64,000 nucleotides of DNA from Zymomonas mobilis subsp. pomaceae ATCC 29192 (GCF_000218875.1 NC_015709.1:1906501-1970500); one strand, 5' to 3'. Numbered from the stretch's first letter, positions 28,871-38,724 are shown. Notes: generated from the sequence alone by a model not told the origin. Translations and numbers: made by a program.

Positions 28871-29671
28871 ATGCATTCGCTTTATGATGCCGTTACATCT
28901 TTGATGTATGAAGTTGCTAATGATCTGTTAGTGCCGCGTTTTCGCCATCTCGCTCAGAGTGAAATTGCCGAAAAAGAACCGGGTGATTATGTAACCGTTG
29001 TAGATAAAGAATCCGAAAAACGAATTACTGAACGACTGGCTACTTTTCTACCAGAAGCTTATATCGTGGGGGAAGAAGCCACCGCTGCAGATACGTCTTT
29101 ATTGAAAAATTTGAAAAAAGGATTGGCTTGGACGGTCGATCCTTTGGATGGTACCGGCAATTATGCTGCCGGTAAAACACCTTATGCTATGATGATTGCT
29201 TTATTAGCTGATGGTATACCTCAGGCCGGCTGGATTCTGGATCCTGTGTCTGGACGGATGTGTCATGCCGTCAAAAATGGTGGTGCTTTTATTGATAAAG
29301 AGCGTGTAACAACGCGTAGCACGGGACAAGCTATTCCGGTTGTTGCTTTATCGGCACGGGTTACAGAAGATAACCTGCATCCCGATTTTGACAAGCATCA
29401 ACCTCTTAATCATGGCATCACGTTAGCGCCATCGCCATTATGCGCCGGAGAACAATATCCGCGTCTGGTATTGGGGCAAAATGATGCAGCCCTTTTCTGG
29501 CGTAGTTGGCCTTGGGATCATGCACCGGGTTCTTTGTTCTTAGAGGAAGCCGGGGGGAAACTCGCTCGCTTTGATGGATCTTCTTATTCTACTGCGGATT
29601 GTAGCCACGGAATGCTCGGTGCCAATTCACCTGAAATGTGGGATCGGGTAGCCGAAGCCTTATTACGATAA
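28871..29671 (+). CDS. Inositol-monophosphatase family phosphatase
   Basis: Mg-dependent sugar-phosphate phosphatase fold, 266 residues. All three metal motifs are visible: GEEATAADTS near residue 67, DPLDGTGNY near 93 (family DPxDGT), and WPWDHAPGSLFLEEAGG near 216. It is a distant member: the usual 'DPIDGT.NF' is DPLDGTGNY, and it could act on inositol phosphate, 3'-phosphoadenosine phosphate or histidinol phosphate. It is preceded by a GGAGGATCC ribosome-binding site and stands alone. Confidence 0.88.
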   Translation: MHSLYDAVTSLMYEVANDLLVPRFRHLAQSEIAEKEPGDYVTVVDKESEKRITERLATFLPEAYIVGEEATAADTSLLKNLKKGLAWTVDPLDGTGNYAAGKTPYAMMIALLADGIPQAGWILDPVSGRMCHAVKNGGAFIDKERVTTRSTGQAIPVVALSARVTEDNLHPDFDKHQPLNHGITLAPSPLCAGEQYPRLVLGQNDAALFWRSWPWDHAPGSLFLEEAGGKLARFDGSSYSTADCSHGMLGANSPEMWDRVAEALLR

Positions 29672-30050
29672 AAAAGAACGCTTTACGCTTAGCGGTTGAG
29701 ACAAATGTTATATTGATATTGTCTCAACCGTATATCGTTAATAGGCCAATATATTAATATGAGGTGGGCTTAAGCTAATAAAAACAGGCAAATTATTAAA
29801 TAAATAAGTGTATTCTCTAAACGGCTTCATCCCTAAATATGCGCTAGATAGCCGCAAAGCTACTTAGGCAATATCTCTGAATAATTTGAGAATTACCCTT
29901 AAATATTCTCTTTATTTAATATAAAAACTATCTCGAAATATTACGTTTAACAAAATTTATAGCTTACTAAGCCCGATCAAAAAGGTAATCCTCCTTCATA
30001 ATAGGGTGCCATGATTGCGTTCATTTGGGACATGCTTTACCTAAAAGCCT
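29672..30050. other. Intergenic region with long inverted repeat
   Basis: No gene is visible. The main feature is a 12-bp inverted repeat 21 bases after the phosphatase stop. The rest is AT-rich with no clear promoter that I would defend; the promoter of the S9 peptidase should lie in its last 100 bases. Confidence 0.5.
29693..29730. repeat. 12-bp perfect inverted repeat
   Basis: Arms CGGTTGAGACAA (29693-29704) and TTGTCTCAACCG (29719-29730) with a 14-base AT-rich loop. No T-run follows on either strand, so it is not a standard terminator, though it may act as an mRNA 3' stabiliser or a protein site. Confidence 0.6.
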
Positions 30051-32252
30051 ATGTCAAAAATTCTAATGGGCGTACTTGCTGCTGTGATGATTCCTATATC
30101 TGCTTCGGCTGCTAACTTAACCTTGGACCGCATTTTTGCCAGTCCTTCTTTGTCGGGCCCCACGCCGCGCTCACTGGCTTTATCCCCTGATGGGCATTAC
30201 GCAACTTTATTACGTCCAAGAGCGGATGATCTTAATCGTTATGATTTATGGGCGATTGATACCCGTAATGGTAAGAGTCGGATGCTCATCGATTCCAAAA
30301 AAGTGGGATCGGGCACAGAAATTTCTGAAGCAGAAAAAATGCGTCGTGAAAGAGCCAGAGTCGGCGGCACGTTGGGTATTGTAACCTATAACTGGTCACC
30401 GGATGGACATTCTATCTTAGTGCCGTTGGATGGCGATTTATATTTAGCGACTCTAAACGGATCCGTTCGGCGAATGACGGATACGCCGTCAACCGAGGTT
30501 GATGCCCAAGTTTCGGCCGCTGGGCATTATCTTTCCTTTGTACGCGATCAGAATTTATTCGTTATCGATCTTAAAACAGGTCATGAATTAAAATTGAGTC
30601 ATGATGGAGGGGATGCCTTAACTTGGGGCTCGGCAGAGTTTGTCGCGCAAGAAGAAATGGCGCGGAACAAAGGCCATTGGTGGGCACCCGATGACTCGCG
30701 TCTTGCGGTTGCACGGGTAGATGAAAGCAAAGTGCATATTGTTACGCGTGCAGCAATCGGGGCAGAGGGGACCAAAACCTATCAGCAACGTTATCCTGCG
30801 GCGGGAACCCCTAATGCCAAGGTTGATCTTTATCTGATGAATCCTGATGGTTCGGATAAAATCAAGGTCGATTTAGGGGATAATGACAATATCTATTTAG
30901 CGCGGGTTACTTGGGCACCCGATAGTAAGACACTTTATGTTCAACGGGAAAGTCGTGATCAACAACATTTGGATGTGTTAAAGGTTGATGCGACGAATGG
31001 CCAATCTCGCGTTTTGTTTTCAGAGACCGCTAAAAGCTGGATTAATCTTAATGATGATTTACGCATATTAAACGATGGTAGTTTAATATGGGCTTCTGAA
31101 CGGAGCGGTTTCCGGCATCTCTATCGTTGGAAAGAGGGGCAGTGGACGACTTTAACGGAAGGGGACTGGATGACACTGGGTGTCGTCGGTGTGAACCAGA
31201 AAAAAGGCCAACTCTACTTTTTAGCCAATAAATCAAACCCGCTAGAGCAGCATCTTTATAGTATTGACTACGAACACCCCAAAGATCCCACCCAACTGAC
31301 TGAATCGGGTTGGTATAATACGGTGGTAATGGATAAAGAAGCCAACCATATTCTAATAAATCGTTCTAATGTTAATCAACCACCCCAAGTCTATCTCGCC
31401 GATACAAAAGGGCATCCTATCAGTTGGATAGAAGAAAATAAGCTGGATGCAAGGCATCCTTATAGTCCTTATCTTTCCCAACATGTTCAGCCTAAATTTG
31501 GCACCTTATCAGCAAATGACGGTACAACACTTTATTATAAGCTTTTGATGCCTAAAATGGAGCAGGATAAACAGTATCCTGTATTAGTTCAGGTCTATAA
31601 TGGCCCTGATTTAGGGCGGCAGGTCTTGCAAGGATGGACGTCACCCTTACATCAGTATTTAGTTGCCAAAGGTTGGATCATTTTTTCAATTGATGGTCGT
31701 GGATCCCCTGGCCGCGGTAAGGCATTTGAAGATCATATTTATAAAGCAATGGGGACGGTCGAGGTCGAGGATCAATTAACGGGGCTTAGCTGGTTAAAGG
31801 CACAAAACTACGTCGATCCTAAACGGATTGCGGTATTTGGTTGGTCTTATGGCGGTTATATGGTGCAAAAATTGCTCCAAAAAGCGCCCGGACAGTATGC
31901 CGCGGGGGTCTCCGGCGCACCGGTCATTCGATGGGGACTTTATGATACGCATTATACCGAACGTTTTTTAGGCAATCCGGCTGTGGACCCGACGCCTTAT
32001 GAAAAGTCTGATGCTTTGCCCGAGGCTTTAAAATTATCTGATCCGATGCTTCTTATTCATGGTATGGCTGACGATAATGTCGTATTCGATAACTCTGTTG
32101 CCTTGATATCTAAATTACAAGAAGGCGATCGACCTTTTGAATTTATGGCTTATCCGGGTGAAACCCATCGGATCGCAGGTGAGAAAAAACAGTTGCATCT
32201 GTGGCATACGATTGAGAAATTTCTCGATAGAACAACAAAATATCGTCAGTAA
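30051..32252 (+). CDS. S9B-family dipeptidyl-peptidase (DPP IV-like)
   Basis: Exported serine peptidase that removes dipeptides, usually after Pro or Ala. 733 residues: signal peptide (cut after about residue 20, ISASAANL), an N-terminal beta-propeller (about 40-470) and a C-terminal alpha/beta hydrolase. The catalytic triad is readable: Ser in FGWSYGGYM near 598, Asp in MADDNVVF near 675, and His in GETHRIAG near 708. The double-Glu motif of DPP IV is in AQEEMARNKGHWWAPD near 205. Probable role in peptide scavenging; no operon partner. Confidence 0.93.
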   Translation: MSKILMGVLAAVMIPISASAANLTLDRIFASPSLSGPTPRSLALSPDGHYATLLRPRADDLNRYDLWAIDTRNGKSRMLIDSKKVGSGTEISEAEKMRRERARVGGTLGIVTYNWSPDGHSILVPLDGDLYLATLNGSVRRMTDTPSTEVDAQVSAAGHYLSFVRDQNLFVIDLKTGHELKLSHDGGDALTWGSAEFVAQEEMARNKGHWWAPDDSRLAVARVDESKVHIVTRAAIGAEGTKTYQQRYPAAGTPNAKVDLYLMNPDGSDKIKVDLGDNDNIYLARVTWAPDSKTLYVQRESRDQQHLDVLKVDATNGQSRVLFSETAKSWINLNDDLRILNDGSLIWASERSGFRHLYRWKEGQWTTLTEGDWMTLGVVGVNQKKGQLYFLANKSNPLEQHLYSIDYEHPKDPTQLTESGWYNTVVMDKEANHILINRSNVNQPPQVYLADTKGHPISWIEENKLDARHPYSPYLSQHVQPKFGTLSANDGTTLYYKLLMPKMEQDKQYPVLVQVYNGPDLGRQVLQGWTSPLHQYLVAKGWIIFSIDGRGSPGRGKAFEDHIYKAMGTVEVEDQLTGLSWLKAQNYVDPKRIAVFGWSYGGYMVQKLLQKAPGQYAAGVSGAPVIRWGLYDTHYTERFLGNPAVDPTPYEKSDALPEALKLSDPMLLIHGMADDNVVFDNSVALISKLQEGDRPFEFMAYPGETHRIAGEKKQLHLWHTIEKFLDRTTKYRQ

Positions 32253-32362
32253 AAGGTATAAATCCTTTTTTTGATATCAGTAATTCCATCCTTGATAAAA
32301 TAATATAAAGGGTGATCGTCCAGATCAGATTAAGACTGATCGAGTGTAAATGGAGAATATTA

Positions 32363-33388
32363 ATGGGGTATCGGGTCGTAGTCGCAGGCGCTACCGGTAA
32401 TGTCGGACGCGAAATGTTGGCGATCCTGTCCGAGCGTGAATTTCCGATTGATGATATTGCTGTTTTAGCATCAGCACGCAGTCAAGGAACGCCGATTGAA
32501 TTCGGTGAGTCCGGTAAGGTGTTAAAAGTTCAGAATATCGAAAATTTTGATTGGACGGGCTGGGATATAGCTTTGTTCGCCGTGGGATCTGAAGCGACAA
32601 AAAAATATGCACCGATCGCGGCAAAAGCTGGCTGTACCGTAATCGATAACTCTTCTCTTTTCCGGATGGATCCGGACGTACCATTGATCGTGCCAGAAGT
32701 GAATCCTGAAGCGATTGATCAGTATAAGAAAAAGAATATCATCGCTAACCCGAACTGTTCTACTGCACAGTTGGTTGTTGCCCTAAAGCCATTGCATGAT
32801 GCAGCAAAAATCAAGCGTGTCGTTGTAACAACCTATCAGTCCGTATCGGGTGCCGGTAAGGCCGGTATGGATGAATTGTTTGAACAGAGTCGCGCGATCT
32901 TTGTCGGCGATCCTATCGAGCCGAAAAAGTTTACCAAGCAAATTGCTTTTAATATTATTCCGCATATCGATGTTTTCCTTGATGATGGTTTCACCAAGGA
33001 AGAATGGAAGATGGTGGTTGAAACCAAAAAGATTCTCGATCCTAAAATCAAATTGGTCGCCACTTGTGCGCGGGTGCCTGTTTTTGTCAGCCATGCCGAA
33101 GCCGTTAATATTGAATTCGAGAATGAATTAACCGCTGATCAAGCCCGCGAAATTCTGAGAGAAGCGCCCGGTATCATGGTCGTCGATAAGCGCGAAGATG
33201 GGGGCTATATCACACCGGTTGAAGCCGTAGGTGATTTTGCGACTTATATCAGCCGTATTCGTGAAGATCCGACGGTTGAAAATGGTCTGGTAATCTGGGT
33301 AGTCTCGGATAACCTTCGTAAGGGTGCTGCCTTAAATGCGGTTCAGATTGCAGAATTACTCGGCCGCCGTCAGCTAAAAAAAGGTTAA
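32363..33388 (+). CDS. asd: Aspartate-semialdehyde dehydrogenase
   Basis: Reduces aspartyl phosphate to the semialdehyde, the branch point to Lys, Met, Thr and diaminopimelate. The ATG at 32363 has GGAG 7 bases upstream and starts a Rossmann fold (VVVAGATGNVGREML); the frame is open 17 codons further up without family similarity. 341 residues with catalytic Cys in NPNCSTAQLVVAL near 133 and the active-site His in CARVPVFVSHAEAVNIEFE near 245. Followed by a strong terminator. Confidence 0.97.
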   Translation: MGYRVVVAGATGNVGREMLAILSEREFPIDDIAVLASARSQGTPIEFGESGKVLKVQNIENFDWTGWDIALFAVGSEATKKYAPIAAKAGCTVIDNSSLFRMDPDVPLIVPEVNPEAIDQYKKKNIIANPNCSTAQLVVALKPLHDAAKIKRVVVTTYQSVSGAGKAGMDELFEQSRAIFVGDPIEPKKFTKQIAFNIIPHIDVFLDDGFTKEEWKMVVETKKILDPKIKLVATCARVPVFVSHAEAVNIEFENELTADQAREILREAPGIMVVDKREDGGYITPVEAVGDFATYISRIREDPTVENGLVIWVVSDNLRKGAALNAVQIAELLGRRQLKKG

Positions 33389-33432
33389 TATTATAGATAT
33401 TTAGAATCTATAATTGACATCTTTTATAATAT

Positions 33433-33472
33433 TAAAAAACGGATTATCCACAGTGGGGTAGTCCGTTTTTTT
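33433..33472 (+). terminator. Terminator of asd
   Basis: Long stem AAAAACGGATTATCC / GGGGTAGTCCGTTTTT with two G-U pairs, loop about 5 bases, ending in seven T. Confidence 0.9.
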
Positions 33473-33614
33473 ATACCTACTTTATGTCAAATTTTTTCAA
33501 AAATCAGCTCTCCCTTCCAGAAAACGCCTTCAGCTTCTCTTCATTTTGAAAAAGCCATAAAAGGGTAACGCCAAGATTCTGGAACCAGCCATAAAGGGAC
33601 AGGATATAAAATTG

Positions 33615-34376
33615 ATGCCCGATCAGGTTACAACCACCTCTTTCACGACACAGGACGGTATTCAATTAGCTTGGTATGAAATCGGAAAAGGGTATCCCAT
33701 TATTCTATTACATGGGCTTTTTTCATCGGCCTTCATGAACTGGATTCGTCCCGGACATGCCGATCTTTTAGCGCAGGCAGGCTTTCGGGTAATCATGCCC
33801 GATTTAAGAGGCCATGGTAAAAGTGACCGTGCAAAATCGGATAAGGACTGGCCAAAAGATATTCTGATACGGGACAATGCCGATTTTATAGCGGCCTTAG
33901 AATTGAAATCCTTTGCTCTAGGGGGCTATTCGCTGGGGGCCCGTATCGCAACCCATCTTTGCCTCAAGGGATTACAGCCTGAAAAACTTATATTAGCCGG
34001 AATGGGACTCGAGGGCCTGACTACGGCGACCCAAAATCTTGATCTTTTTCAAAATGCTATAGTCCCCGATAATAAATTTCCGGTGGGATCGATTGAACGT
34101 TTTATTCAGAATTTTTTCTATCAAAGTGGCTGCAATAACCAAGCTATGTTATATTTATTAAGTAGCCAATCTTCGGTAGAAAAGCGTATGTTAACATCAT
34201 TACTGATTAAAACATTGGTGATAACAGGCAATAAAGACTATTTTAACGGATCTGCTGCGGATTTAGTACAAACTTTGCCCCAAGCAGAGGCTTTATTGAT
34301 CCTAGGGGATCATATGAGCGCAGTGATGCAACCCACTCTAGCAGAAGGAATCATCCATTTTATAAAAAATTCATAA
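33615..34376 (+). CDS. Alpha/beta hydrolase
   Basis: A 253-residue cytoplasmic alpha/beta hydrolase. Oxyanion-hole HGLFSSAFMNW near residue 31, nucleophile elbow GGYSLGAR near 101, an acidic residue in ITGNKDYF near 208, and His in LGDHMSAV near 234 make a plausible triad. The ATG at 33615 follows AGGATA; a TTG precedes it by one codon. It could be an esterase, lipase-like enzyme or haloperoxidase-type hydrolase; the substrate is unknown. Confidence 0.85.
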   Translation: MPDQVTTTSFTTQDGIQLAWYEIGKGYPIILLHGLFSSAFMNWIRPGHADLLAQAGFRVIMPDLRGHGKSDRAKSDKDWPKDILIRDNADFIAALELKSFALGGYSLGARIATHLCLKGLQPEKLILAGMGLEGLTTATQNLDLFQNAIVPDNKFPVGSIERFIQNFFYQSGCNNQAMLYLLSSQSSVEKRMLTSLLIKTLVITGNKDYFNGSAADLVQTLPQAEALLILGDHMSAVMQPTLAEGIIHFIKNS

Positions 34377-34612
34377 TGGATATTTTTGCTCAAGTAATTT
34401 TCTGAAATTCAGAAATTGAACAAAATGCCCTTTTTTCAGGACCATATGAATTTTATAATCCTCAACAGGGCGGTGCATTTTTGCTAAGTTTGAAATAACG
34501 ATTCGTCAGCTGTTGCTGTTCCTGAGTAGTGATATAGCTATTATTTAATATTTATTTATCACTTTCAAGGATACAGAATTTTAGTCTTTATTTTGCAGGA
34601 GTATTTATCTTT

Positions 34613-35401
34613 ATGCCGCTGGGACAGCAAATAGCGCCATATCTGCCTTTACTTCGCCGCTATGCGCGCGCTCTTTCTGGTGATCAAATCGCAGGCGATC
34701 GGTTGGTACGATCCACATTGGAAACCATTATTGCGGCACCCGAAGCCTTCCCTACAGATGTTGATCCACGTCTTGGCCTTTATACGGTTTTTCATCGTCT
34801 ATGGCAGCAACGCACGGAAACCTCTGCTTCTAATGCAGAAGAAGGTAAGGCAAGTATCGCTTTTGATCGCTTATCCCCCATTACACCTCGTCCACGTCAG
34901 GCCTTGTTACTGACGGCAATGGAGGGTTTCTCTTCCAAAGAAGCGGCCTATCTTATTGGGGTTTCCGAATCTCAGATCAATCAATGGCTAGAAGAAGCCA
35001 TCGCCGAGATTGACCGTCAGATTCACTGCCGTGTCTTGATTGTAGAAGATGAACCTATCATCGCCTTTGATATTGAAACGATAGTCCATGATTTAGGGCA
35101 TGATATTGTTGGTGTGGCCACTACCCGTGATGAGGCCGTTTCACTAGCAAAAACCAACCCACCGGGATTGATCTTGTCCGATATTCAGTTAGCCGATGAC
35201 AGTTCGGGTATTGATGCGGTGCAGGACATTCTAAAAGAAATCAATGTCCCCGTCATTTTTATTACCGCCTTCCCGGAACGATTGTTAACGGGAGAACGTC
35301 CAGAGCCGACCTTTTTAATTACGAAGCCATTTCAAGTTGACACCATTAAGGCTACTATTGCGCAGGCTTTATTTTGTAATCCTTTGAGTCTAGCAGCTTA
35401 G
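34613..35401 (+). CDS. phyR: General stress response regulator PhyR
   Basis: Anti-anti-sigma response regulator of alphaproteobacteria. It has the diagnostic reversed layout: an N-terminal sigma-like domain (residues 1-135, EcfG-mimic, with PRPRQALLLTAMEGFSS) and a C-terminal receiver with VEDEPIIAFD near 145, phosphoacceptor Asp190 in LSDIQL, Thr/Ala in ITAF and Lys in TKPFQ. Phosphorylated PhyR binds NepR to free EcfG. ecfG follows 99 bases downstream on the same strand. No nepR frame is found in the flanking gaps. The ATG has GCAGGAG upstream. Confidence 0.95.
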   Translation: MPLGQQIAPYLPLLRRYARALSGDQIAGDRLVRSTLETIIAAPEAFPTDVDPRLGLYTVFHRLWQQRTETSASNAEEGKASIAFDRLSPITPRPRQALLLTAMEGFSSKEAAYLIGVSESQINQWLEEAIAEIDRQIHCRVLIVEDEPIIAFDIETIVHDLGHDIVGVATTRDEAVSLAKTNPPGLILSDIQLADDSSGIDAVQDILKEINVPVIFITAFPERLLTGERPEPTFLITKPFQVDTIKATIAQALFCNPLSLAA

Positions 35402-35500
35402 TATTTAAAATGCGCTTTGAAATAGAGATAAACCAAATAGGAATTATTTGAAAATCTATATCCACAGGCCTGTATCTGAACGCTGCGACGGAGTAAAAAC

Positions 35501-36202
35501 ATGATCAAAAATCATGAGGAAGAAAAAAATTCTCCGGAAAATGTTTCAAATAAAGTGGCAAAGGGAGAGGTGAATTCTCAGAAAACAGGCACTGACGCCG
35601 CTATTGTTCCTGAGCACATCTCTTTGTCAGATGAGGACTTTCGTCTTCAACTTGCTGAAGTTATTCCGCATCTACGCGCCTTTGGGCGTTCGCTGTCCGG
35701 CAATCGTGAGACTGCTGATGATTTAGTTCAGGAAACTTTATTAAAAGCATGGGCTGCACGTGTTCGCTTTCAGGCGGGTACAAGCATGCGGGCATGGACA
35801 TTCATTATTCTACGTAATTTGTTTCTTTCTCAAATGCGCCGCGCCCGTTTCCGAAGTGAATGGAATGAAGAAGCGGCTGCCAAGCAGTTGGTCGTTCAGG
35901 CGGGACAAGATCAAAATATTGCGCTGGGTGACATCCAGCGCGCCTTAGGTCATTTGCCCACTTCCCAAAGAGAAGCGCTTATCCTGATTGGTGCAGGTGG
36001 TTTTTCCTATGAAGAAGCGGCCGAAATTTGTGATTGTGCTGTTGGCACTATCAAAAGTCGTGTGGCAAGAGGCCGGGCAGCTTTAGAAAAATTAGTAGAA
36101 GGCGAAACTTTATCAACGCGTCATAATTCAAAACAGGACTCGCAACGTTCTGCCCTTGATATGATTATGGATGAAGTAAACGAGCTTAGTCACGGCCATT
36201 AA
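35501..36202 (+). CDS. ecfG: ECF sigma factor EcfG (general stress response)
   Basis: Sigma factor released by PhyR in stress. 233 residues: an extended, charged N-terminus of about 55 residues, sigma region 2 (AFGRSLSGNRETADDLVQET near 64) and region 4 (LPTSQREALILIGAGGFSYE near 157, then GTIKSRVARGRAALEKL), plus a polar 40-residue C-terminal tail. Region 2 and 4 wording matches EcfG rather than RpoE-type ECFs. The long N- and C-terminal extensions are unusual. No EcfG-type promoter (GGAAC, 16-17 bases, CGTT) was found before phyR or ecfG by eye. A strong terminator follows. Confidence 0.92.
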   Translation: MIKNHEEEKNSPENVSNKVAKGEVNSQKTGTDAAIVPEHISLSDEDFRLQLAEVIPHLRAFGRSLSGNRETADDLVQETLLKAWAARVRFQAGTSMRAWTFIILRNLFLSQMRRARFRSEWNEEAAAKQLVVQAGQDQNIALGDIQRALGHLPTSQREALILIGAGGFSYEEAAEICDCAVGTIKSRVARGRAALEKLVEGETLSTRHNSKQDSQRSALDMIMDEVNELSHGH

Positions 36203-36253
36203 AATATTTATAGTAATATAATACCCTTCTTAATTTTCTCAAAAGTTATAAAG

Positions 36254-36290
36254 CGATCATTTAAATGACAAAGAAATGATCGTTTTTTTT
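36254..36290 (+). terminator. Terminator of ecfG
   Basis: Perfect 9-bp stem CGATCATTT / AAATGATCG, 11-base loop, eight T. Confidence 0.92.
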
Positions 36291-36445
36291 GTAATTAATT
36301 CTAAAAATAGACTCCGTTAGCCAAAATTTTAAGAGCTAGCGTGATTTGGACGCAGAAGCCTTTCTGTTCAACGTATAACCGCCCTTCGCCTCTTGCCGAA
36401 TTTCTGTTTCTTAGTATCAAGAAAAGGCTCTAACTGGAGAAGGTA

Positions 36446-37492
36446 ATGATCGTCAAGGCGTCTGTTGTGCGGGATAATAATGCGGCGAATGTCGTATATT
36501 CGGATAATAAAATCATAAACCGTAAAAGTAATTCTTTTTGGTTTAAGTTGAGTTTACTCGCGGTTATGGTTTCGACGCCAGCCTTAGCCTCTAAACATGC
36601 CGGCGGGGCAAAATCGAATACCTCTCATACGACTCATGCCGTTACCGCTCACACTGCGACTGCTCACCATGGGGCAGGTCATTTAGTGAGTGCTCACGTA
36701 AAGACACCAACTTTCCACACCGTCGCGCATCCTACCCAGTTCAGTAAAATATATTCCAGAAATAGCCATTTTTCTTCTGCACGCTATGAAATGCATCATA
36801 CAGCTTCCCATTATAAAATGGCTCATTTCGTACTACCCCATAGATCTTATGGCTTTCAGCCTATAGCGATTGATCCCACAACCTCAACTGTACCGGCTAT
36901 TGCTGAAACACCCAGTCATGGCGACAAACAATATCATAATCTGTTCGTTTCATGGGCAAAGGCCGATGATACCGAGATTAATAATCAAGCTGCGGTGGTA
37001 CCGTCTTCTACGCCACTTGGGTCTCGCTTTGCTTTGACTAGTCCTTTTGGGGTGCGCGCCGATCCTTTCCGTCGCCATGCGGCTATGCATACCGGTATTG
37101 ATATGGCTGCGCCTTATGGAACGCCCGTATATGCCAGCGCTGATGGGGTTGTCGATCGGGCAGGGCAGGCATCAGGCTACGGAAATCTTATTGAAATCGA
37201 CCATGGGCACACTATTCAAACACGCTATGGCCATCTTTCCCGAATTTTAGTGAGTGAAGGGCAGACGATTAAGCGTGGTGATTTGATCGGGCTGATGGGC
37301 TCATCCGGACGCTCGACCGGCAGCCATCTTCATTACGAAGTCCGAATTCAGGGTGAAGCGGTTAATCCGGTACCTTTCCTTGCTGTGGATTCCTATCATA
37401 TGGCTATGCTTGAAAATGTATCTTCAGGCGCACAGGGTGGGCCAGAAAAAGATATTCGGGATGTTAAAGTGCGCCACAAGCATCATTCGTAA
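36446..37492 (+). CDS. M23-family (LytM) peptidoglycan endopeptidase
   Basis: Exported cell-wall peptidase or amidase activator, 348 residues. A signal anchor spans about 30-50 (FWFKLSLLAVMVSTPALA). Next comes a His/Ser/Thr-rich low-complexity stretch (about 50-135) with repeated HT/AH pairs. The M23 domain has HTGIDMAAPYGTPVYAS near 213 with the H..D ligand pair, and HLHYEVR near 293. Zinc ligands therefore look complete, so it is probably an active enzyme rather than an EnvC-like activator. GAGAAGG precedes the ATG. Confidence 0.9.
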   Translation: MIVKASVVRDNNAANVVYSDNKIINRKSNSFWFKLSLLAVMVSTPALASKHAGGAKSNTSHTTHAVTAHTATAHHGAGHLVSAHVKTPTFHTVAHPTQFSKIYSRNSHFSSARYEMHHTASHYKMAHFVLPHRSYGFQPIAIDPTTSTVPAIAETPSHGDKQYHNLFVSWAKADDTEINNQAAVVPSSTPLGSRFALTSPFGVRADPFRRHAAMHTGIDMAAPYGTPVYASADGVVDRAGQASGYGNLIEIDHGHTIQTRYGHLSRILVSEGQTIKRGDLIGLMGSSGRSTGSHLHYEVRIQGEAVNPVPFLAVDSYHMAMLENVSSGAQGGPEKDIRDVKVRHKHHS

Positions 37493-37577
37493 ATCTGTCT
37501 TGATCTAATTGGAAATTCGATCTTTCTAAGAAAGATTAATGTCTTGTTTGTTTACCAAGGTAGCTTATTTATAAATT

Positions 37578-37925
37578 ATGGAAAACAGCTTATCAGAAAA
37601 ACCTGCCGTAATATTCAGCGCATCAGCGGCTGAACGCGTAACTGATATTGCCCGACAGCAAAATAAACCTGCTATTTTGCGCCTTTCAGTCGAAGGTGGG
37701 GGCTGTTCTGGTTTTCGTTACCAATATAGTTTGGCTGATCACATAGAAGCAGAAGACTGCCAGATTCATGAAGGTGAAGCGACACTGATTATCGATCCGG
37801 TCAGTTTGGATTTGTTAGCAGGTTCCACGGTTAACTTCATTAAATCGCTTAACGGCTCTGCTTTTCAGATTGAAAATCCCAATGCTGTCTCCGGCTGTGG
37901 ATGTGGGTCGAGCTTTTCTATCTAA
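37578..37925 (+). CDS. A-type iron-sulfur carrier (ErpA/IscA family)
   Basis: Carries Fe-S clusters to apo-proteins. 115 residues with the three family cysteines in LSVEGGGCSGFRY near residue 42 and GCGCGSSFSI at the C-terminus. The wording around CSGF and the CGCGSSF end resembles ErpA/HesB, but A-type carriers are hard to separate by sequence. Its stop overlaps the start of xthA (TAATG), so translation is coupled. Confidence 0.93.
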   Translation: MENSLSEKPAVIFSASAAERVTDIARQQNKPAILRLSVEGGGCSGFRYQYSLADHIEAEDCQIHEGEATLIIDPVSLDLLAGSTVNFIKSLNGSAFQIENPNAVSGCGCGSSFSI

Positions 37926-38707
37926 TGCTAACAGTTGCCAGTTTTAATGTTAACGGCATCAATGCGCGTCTTCCCCGATTAACCGAATGGCTGGTAAAGT
38001 TTCAGCCTGATATTGTCTGTTTACAGGAAATTAAAGCGGCAGAAGATCGATTCCCAAGAGAGGAAATCGAAGCAATAGGATATAACTGCCTTTTCCATGG
38101 GCAAAAATCTTTTAATGGCGTGACTATCCTTACCAAGAAAGCGATTCCGCAGTTAATCCGAAATCAACTACCGAATGACCCCGATCCCCTCCAATGCCGT
38201 TATTTGGAAGCAGAAGTTAACGGTATTATTATTGTAAGCCTTTATCTCCCTAACGGTAATCCTCTTCCTAGTCCTAAATATGACTACAAGCTTGCGTGGT
38301 TCAAAGCTTTTGTCACGCATGCCCAAACTCTATGGAATAGTGAAAAGCCTGTTATTCTAGCAGGGGATTACAATGTTGTGCCTTCTTCTGATTTCAAAGA
38401 CATTCGGGATGCTTCTGAATTAGAAGGGAATGCTCTTATCTCACCAGAAAGCCGGTTTTTCTGGCGAGAATTATTGGCAATGGGTTGGACGGATGCCATT
38501 CGGGCCCGTTATCCGAACGAGCCACTTTATAGTTTTTGGGACTATCAGGGACGCAGTTGGCCAAAGGATCACGGTATGCGCATTGATCATTTATTAATAA
38601 GCCCTGCGATTGCTGATCGCTTAATGGATGTTGGCATAGATCGTACTATGCGGGGATTAGAAAAATCTAGTGACCATGTGCCCGTATGGCTGCGTTTGCG
38701 AGACTAA
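37925..38707 (+). CDS. xthA: Exodeoxyribonuclease III
   Basis: AP endonuclease and 3'-5' exonuclease in base excision repair. The ATG at 37925 gives 260 residues starting LTVASFNVNGINARLPRL, the family start; the longer frame lacks support. Catalytic residues are present: Glu in CLQEIKAAEDRFP near 39, GDYNVVPSSDF near 150, and SDHVPVWL with the terminal Asp-His near 250. Linked to the Fe-S carrier gene by a stop-start overlap. Confidence 0.95.
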   Translation: MLTVASFNVNGINARLPRLTEWLVKFQPDIVCLQEIKAAEDRFPREEIEAIGYNCLFHGQKSFNGVTILTKKAIPQLIRNQLPNDPDPLQCRYLEAEVNGIIIVSLYLPNGNPLPSPKYDYKLAWFKAFVTHAQTLWNSEKPVILAGDYNVVPSSDFKDIRDASELEGNALISPESRFFWRELLAMGWTDAIRARYPNEPLYSFWDYQGRSWPKDHGMRIDHLLISPAIADRLMDVGIDRTMRGLEKSSDHVPVWLRLRD

Positions 38708-38724
38708 ATAGAGTAATTATAATC

